The notes under the pieces: generated by a model
What the model was told of the DNA's origin: nothing
The model's input: only the letters and a program-made list of their open reading frames with translations
Database searches by the model: none
Made by a program: the position numbers and the translations under genes
Shown: positions 36,401 to 40,263 of the stretch, piece by piece
Layout of the letters: each line of letters begins with the position of its first letter
Numbering within the stretch: position 1 is the first letter of the stretch
Assembly: GCA_946479435.1 (NCBI GenBank)
Contig: CAMLFX010000018.1
Coordinates: 1 to 40,263, forward strand
Source: an uncultured Sphingobacteriales bacterium
GTDB taxonomy: Bacteria > Bacteroidota > Bacteroidia > Chitinophagales > Chitinophagaceae
DNA: 40,263 bases
Direction: 5' to 3'

Positions 36401-38520
36401 AGTTCTTCCTTCGATAGTTTTAAAGCTTGCATATCCATACTATCGATAACCAGCTTGGCAACCAGTGCAGGGTATTTACCTTTTAAATCAGCATCAGCGT
36501 TCAAATGCAATACAGCATTAGGATCGTTCGATACTAAATTAGCTTTAGCCAATTTATCTTTCACGTTGGCATCGAAACTAATAGCCTTATAGTTATAGCC
36601 CATGAAGCCTGCCGATTGTATTTCACCTTTCAGCATTGCATCCATGTAGTTCACATCGAAGCTGCGCCCTTTCGCCGAGATGCTGGCAGTAATGCGGCCC
36701 ATCAAAGAATCTTTACGCAATATCTTGCCCAAATTCAGGTTCTGTGTTTTGATGATAACATCGTAACGCTCTTTGCCTGCACCGGGCGACATCAGTATCT
36801 TTCCCTTTATAATCGCGTTACCATCGGTAGTAGTTGCCAGCAGATCAGTATTATAATCTTTTACATTGCCACTAACACGGCCAGTTATGTTGAAGCTATT
36901 AGGCAGGTCAATTTGTTGTTTAACTGATGCAGGCATAAATGTCATTACGGTACTTTTCTGCGATTGCAGGCGTTTGATAGCGAGATTGTAGTTTAGCTTG
37001 TCAGCATCAGGCAGGCCATTTAACTTACCGTTTATATCAACATAAGTACCACCAAAACCTGCCAGTTGAAATTGTTTTATGTTGAGTGCATTCACATAAC
37101 CATCTAACAATACATTCACTTTCAGCTTATCCTTACCGTAGCGTTTAAATATTTCCTGGCTGCGGAGTTGTGGTGCGAATATCAATACATCGGCCATGCC
37201 CACAACACTGTTCTTCAATTGCAGTTGCAATTGCATTAAGCCCAATTGCGTTTTCAGCGCATCGATCGATGGATATTTTACCACCAGCTTATCCTGCAAA
37301 ATTGTGTTAGAAGTTTGCAAGTATAGATTGGATAAATAAGCGCCTTGCGGATAGTACGCAAATTGCGTTTTGAATTCTTTAAGATCGAAACCGCTTTTTT
37401 CCTGCACCGCAAGGTGTTTCAGGTTTCCCGCAATAGTATCGGTAGTATATAGCAGTTGTTCCATATCCAGAACAAGATTGCGCACATCCAGGTGTGCATA
37501 GTCCATACCATACTGTTGTTTGGGCGCATTCTCATCGTCCAGGATAAAATTTATCCCATTCAGTTTAATGCTATTTGCTAAAACCTTCCATTTTTTTGCT
37601 ACTACGCTATCAACCACTTCTTCTGCTTTTGCAGCGGTTACTTCTTTCTTGCCCATTACCATTTTTATATTGGTAGTATCAAGCAATATATCATTCAGTG
37701 TTATGTACTGCGTATTCAGGTCAATGACCTTTGGATGTGCCAGAAGCTGTTTCAGTCCGATGCTGAACAGCAATTTATCTACACTGTTATTAAATGTAAA
37801 GGAGACGTTATTCAGGTCTAACTCATCGGCAGCCAGCATAGGCAGTGGAGATGAGGTAGTGTCTTCCACTTTTACGAGGTAAGATGTATCGATACCGAAC
37901 GTGGATTGCAGGCCATTTACATATAAACGCTTGAGGCGGAAATCCATTTTATTGATGTCTGTCTTGTCGATCTTTGCCATTAACTCGCCAATAGAAACAC
38001 CAAACCTGTTGCCAGCCGTGTAGTCATCGAAATTGAAGCGTATATTTTTTAGCGCCAGTTCACGAATATCTAATTCCAGGCCACCCGAAGTATCGACAGG
38101 CTTTTCTGTTTTGGGTGAACGGGAGGCAAACGCCTTGACTATAAAATCGAAATTAAAAGTTGTATCAGGTGCTGTGCGGTAGATATGCGCTACACCATTT
38201 TCAAAATTTATTTTGTTGACCTGTACTTTACCATTTATCAGCTTCAGCATGGCAATATCTACCCGTAATGTACCTGCTGATATTAAAGTGTCTTTCTGTT
38301 GGTCAAGGATCAATACATTGCCCAGCTCCAGCCATTTGGGCAAAGAATAGTTGAGTTTGCCTATACGAACAGTGGTCTTTAATTTATTTTGCAAAAAACT
38401 CTCTGCTTTACTTCTTACCAGCTCCTTACCTGGAGGCGTAAGCAGTAAAATAACCGCTATTGCAACCAGCCCGAATATGCCGCCGAGGATATATAGAAAA
38501 ATCTTTAAAGCCTTTTTCAT
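33460..38520 (-). CDS. tamB: TamB, translocation and assembly module inner membrane component
   Basis: This 1686-residue AsmA/TamB-type protein has one N-terminal membrane helix (KIFLYILGGIFGLVAIAVIL) and a very long beta-rich periplasmic region that forms the hydrophobic groove-like bridge to the outer membrane. The C-terminal DUF490/TamB domain is visible near the end (PEIAFDVVLPEDKP, then SRFIGEQLNKFADQLVQGLD). It is the bridge partner of the downstream TamL, nine bases away. TamB is also proposed to carry phospholipid to the outer membrane. The ATG at 38520 is just before the membrane helix. Length is typical for Bacteroidota TamB. Confidence 0.95.
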   Translation of the reverse strand: MKKALKIFLYILGGIFGLVAIAVILLLTPPGKELVRSKAESFLQNKLKTTVRIGKLNYSLPKWLELGNVLILDQQKDTLISAGTLRVDIAMLKLINGKVQVNKINFENGVAHIYRTAPDTTFNFDFIVKAFASRSPKTEKPVDTSGGLELDIRELALKNIRFNFDDYTAGNRFGVSIGELMAKIDKTDINKMDFRLKRLYVNGLQSTFGIDTSYLVKVEDTTSSPLPMLAADELDLNNVSFTFNNSVDKLLFSIGLKQLLAHPKVIDLNTQYITLNDILLDTTNIKMVMGKKEVTAAKAEEVVDSVVAKKWKVLANSIKLNGINFILDDENAPKQQYGMDYAHLDVRNLVLDMEQLLYTTDTIAGNLKHLAVQEKSGFDLKEFKTQFAYYPQGAYLSNLYLQTSNTILQDKLVVKYPSIDALKTQLGLMQLQLQLKNSVVGMADVLIFAPQLRSQEIFKRYGKDKLKVNVLLDGYVNALNIKQFQLAGFGGTYVDINGKLNGLPDADKLNYNLAIKRLQSQKSTVMTFMPASVKQQIDLPNSFNITGRVSGNVKDYNTDLLATTTDGNAIIKGKILMSPGAGKERYDVIIKTQNLNLGKILRKDSLMGRITASISAKGRSFDVNYMDAMLKGEIQSAGFMGYNYKAISFDANVKDKLAKANLVSNDPNAVLHLNADADLKGKYPALVAKLVIDSMDMQALKLSKEELRVRTTVNADIQELNPDYPRGIVNVDHPQVVMSGTRYYLDSLYISSQPNADSGNFIVMDADAIQAVITGKIPLSKVGTIIQQRIDKYYAIKTDSTKAIASKRISDTATIPANYNLNLSAIIRDRPLLHILMPGLKQMDTIKIDGALTPADMYVNATIPKVQYNDMYLYNGKLNVQGRDSSLTYDVTLDKFTQANYEFWYAKINGSLYNQMIDVNVSIADSTKKERFALGAIYSQRDTEKVSMKPGLVLNYKNWQVAQPNAIVFGKTGFYVQNFLISNGGESISINSETPQFSAPITAAINNFLISNITEIFSKNDTLLANGILNTNLKLQNPVKNPKATGTLSVTNLSVLNDTIGNLDIQLNEASATAVNSRITIKGRGNDLAVTGYYYPTPVNGNNFDLNMQVNALNVQSMEGLALHQIKNTSGYIRGNLKIQGTMNAPKVIGQLHTDNLATTPVMLGAPLKFPEGGTIAFVSDGIEFRNFRIIDTMGNEGSISGKVLTTNYRDMKLALRVKTDRFQVLNSTPDNNKLFYGKMLLSSNLGIKGTPMSPVIDGNITIHDSTKFTVVMPEKQATIQDRDGIVEFVNMRDSGRILAIKDTTPQIPMNAGMDMNLNVGIEKNAEFSVIIDQGTGDFLRVRGEASLNTTIRPDGTIGITGIYDLKDGAYELNYNLIKRKFKIQSGSSITFAGDPLDANVNITAVYQANIAPYDLVSKQVQEDQLVYYKQRLPFEVHLNMKGSLMKPEIAFDVVLPEDKPLTVSSDVSSLVQSKLSQIRTNASELNKQVFAVLILNRFVSDNPFESGAGGGGAEYVARQSASRFIGEQLNKFADQLVQGLDLTFDLQSTEDYTTGTKRNRTDLNVAASKRLLNDRLTLTVGNNFELEGQNQNKNQSTSLIPGNLAADYQLSKDGRYMIRIYRRNEMEDILQGYVVETGTNFIVTLNYNKFKNIFRNRKQNRENRQRNREIQKMEADDRTTKGAVN

Positions 38521-38579
38521 GTGTATGTTTAGCCAGATAAAAAAATTGTACCCCCGTGCCTGTGTATAAACATTATAAT

Positions 38580-38605
38580 AAAGGCCATCTAATGCGATGG
38601 CCTTT
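38580..38605. terminator. intrinsic terminator after the icmF gene
   Basis: AAAGGCCATC (38580-38589) pairs perfectly with GATGGCCTTT (38596-38605) around a 6-base loop, 12 bases past the icmF stop on the minus strand. It ends the mutase transcript before the tamB start. Confidence 0.85.
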
Positions 38606-38617
38606 AAATAGTTATAA

Positions 38618-40263
38618 TTACATATTTCTTCGGTACTGACCGCCTACTTCGAATAGCGCTTTTGTTATTTGCCCTAATGAGCAATACTTCACAGTTTCCA
38701 TCAATTGTTCAAAAATATTGTGGTTGTGAATGGCTACCTGTTGCAGCTTTTTCAGCTGTGCTTGCCCTTCCTCTCCACTACGTTTCCAAAGGTTTTGGAC
38801 TGTTTTTATCTGAAATTCTTTTTCGTCGGTAGTTGAACGGATAACTTCCTGAGGTACAACTGTCAACGAACCTTTGCTGCTGAGGAAGGTGTTCACACCA
38901 ATAATGGGGAATTCACCATTGTGTTTCAGTGTTTCGTAGTACAGGCTTTCTTCCTGTATTTTGCTGCGCTGGTACATGGTTTCCATAGCACCCAGCACAC
39001 CACCACGTTCTGTTATACGGTCAAATTCTGACAAAACAGCTTCTTCTACCAAATCGGTCAACTCTTCTATTATAAATGAACCTTGCAGCGGATTTTCATT
39101 TTTAGCCAACCCAAGCTCTTTATTGATAATAAGCTGGATAGCCATTGCACGGCGCACACTTTCTTCAGTTGGCGTAGTGATGGCCTCATCGTATGCATTG
39201 GTATGCAGCGAGTTACAATTATCGTAGATAGCGTAGAGCGCCTGCAGGGTTGTGCGTATGTCATTAAAATCGATCTCCTGTGCATGCAGCGAGCGGCCTG
39301 AGGTCTGGATGTGATACTTCAGCATTTGAGAGCGCTCATTACCACCATATTTCAGCTTCATGGCCTTTGCCCATATACGACGGGCTACACGGCCAATAAC
39401 GCTGTATTCGGGATCGATACCATTGCTGAAGAAGAACGACAGGTTGGGTGCAAAATCGTTGATGTTCATACCCCGGCTCAGGTAGTATTCTACAAACGTA
39501 AACCCGTTGGATAATGTGAATGCCAACTGGGATATCGGGTTGGCACCTGCTTCCGCAATGTGGTAACCGCTGATAGATACTGAATAAAAGTTACGTACGC
39601 CTTCGTCGATGAAGTATTGCTGTACGTCGCCCATAACCCGCAGCGAGAATTCTGTAGAGAAGATGCAGGTGTTTTGTGCCTGGTCTTCTTTCAGAATATC
39701 AGCCTGCACGGTACCGCGTACCGATTTCAGGGTATCAGCTTTTATTTTTGCATATACATCGGCAGGTAATACCTGGTCGCCGGTAACACCTAAGAGCATC
39801 AGGCCCAGACCGTCGTTACCATCAGGCAGAGAACCTTCCGCACCGCCACCAAATGTGGATGGATTGTAAGTAGGGCGGGTAACGCCTTTATCCTTGTATA
39901 TCGCGTCTATTTTTTTATTTACTTCTTCTTCCAGGCCGTGTGCTTTTATGTATAGCTCACATTGCTGGTCGATAGCTGCATTCATGAAGAAGGCAGTAAT
40001 GGTGGGGGCCGGACCGTTGATGGTCATAGATACCGATGTTTTAGGATCGGCCAGGTTGAAACCACTGTATAGTTTCTTGGCATCATCCAAACAACAAACA
40101 CTCACACCTGAGTTACCTACTTTACCATAGATATCAGGACGGTGGTCAGGATCTTGTCCATAAAGGGTAACACTATCAAACGCCGTACTCAAACGTTTCG
40201 CAGGCATGCCTAGCGATACATAGTGGAAACGCTTGTTGGTACGTTCTGGACCACCTTCACCCG
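38618..40263 (-). CDS. icmF: fused isobutyryl-CoA mutase IcmF, mutase domain (partial, 5' end outside window)
   Basis: The visible 547 residues are the C-terminal acyl-CoA mutase domain of a fused B12-dependent enzyme (IcmF); the N-terminal B12-binding and G-protein chaperone domains lie past the right edge. The stretch [20 protein letters not shown] at the edge and [20 protein letters not shown] continue into [20 protein letters not shown], the mutase core. The segment [16 protein letters not shown] fits IcmF rather than methylmalonyl-CoA mutase, whose arginine-bearing FPPEPSMR segment is absent. IcmF isomerises isobutyryl-CoA and n-butyryl-CoA (or pivalyl/isovaleryl). The C-terminus GGQYRRNM is intact. 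Whether the missing half is present is inferred from family. Confidence 0.9.
   Translation of the reverse strand, partial: GEGGPERTNKRFHYVSLGMPAKRLSTAFDSVTLYGQDPDHRPDIYGKVGNSGVSVCCLDDAKKLYSGFNLADPKTSVSMTINGPAPTITAFFMNAAIDQQCELYIKAHGLEEEVNKKIDAIYKDKGVTRPTYNPSTFGGGAEGSLPDGNDGLGLMLLGVTGDQVLPADVYAKIKADTLKSVRGTVQADILKEDQAQNTCIFSTEFSLRVMGDVQQYFIDEGVRNFYSVSISGYHIAEAGANPISQLAFTLSNGFTFVEYYLSRGMNINDFAPNLSFFFSNGIDPEYSVIGRVARRIWAKAMKLKYGGNERSQMLKYHIQTSGRSLHAQEIDFNDIRTTLQALYAIYDNCNSLHTNAYDEAITTPTEESVRRAMAIQLIINKELGLAKNENPLQGSFIIEELTDLVEEAVLSEFDRITERGGVLGAMETMYQRSKIQEESLYYETLKHNGEFPIIGVNTFLSSKGSLTVVPQEVIRSTTDEKEFQIKTVQNLWKRSGEEGQAQLKKLQQVAIHNHNIFEQLMETVKYCSLGQITKALFEVGGQYRRNM

Overview
The window looks like chromosome of a Bacteroidota bacterium, most likely near the Chitinophagales (inferred). 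Supporting signs are an alternative complex III operon in place of cytochrome bc1, two secreted proteins with type IX secretion (T9SS) C-terminal sorting domains, a TamB/TamL pair, a fused IcmF-type mutase, almost no Shine-Dalgarno sequences, and repeated TAnnTTTG promoter elements upstream of genes. No rRNA, tRNA, CRISPR array, transposase or phage gene was seen.

Layout. 1-11159 (minus strand) is one respiratory operon read right to left: actA-actB-actC-actD-actE-actF, then coxB and coxA (coxA runs off the left edge). Together these form a quinol:cytochrome c oxidoreductase (ACIII) and an aa3-type oxygen reductase, carrying electrons from menaquinol to oxygen. A divergent short-chain dehydrogenase with a replaced catalytic pair lies upstream (11410-12198). 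12477-15754 holds two T9SS cargo proteins on the plus strand, the first visibly A/T-rich. 15827-17931 (minus) encodes a small outer-membrane barrel with a His-rich/acidic tail, a gamma-class carbonic anhydrase-like protein and a family 2 glycosyltransferase. 18056-19775 (plus) is thyA-folA plus an overlapping small gene that looks like a methyltransferase without its SAM-binding core. 19824-21463 (minus) is clpX and a small acidic protein; priA is divergent at 21591-24080. 24136-25677 (minus) is a pair of exported ferritin-like proteins behind a hairpin-rich leader. 25889-26301 (minus) encodes an 82-residue unknown protein and a 49-residue lipoprotein. 26332-30764 contains a MurG-like glycosyltransferase, an ABC-F ATPase, a small secreted protein (minus) and an EamA transporter. 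30765-31038 is a short intergenic stretch that hides a candidate 35-49 residue gene and/or a folded element. 31039-38520 (minus) is tamB-tamL, for outer membrane assembly, and 38618-40263 (minus) is the mutase part of icmF, running off the right edge.

Most of the window is core Bacteroidota housekeeping. The least explained parts are the small genes (30851-30958, 26152-26301, 25889-26137), the core-less methyltransferase at 19365, the divergent dehydrogenase and the 30862-31002 inverted repeat element. No intergenic gap exceeds about 280 bases. Nothing here is a clear new multi-gene system.
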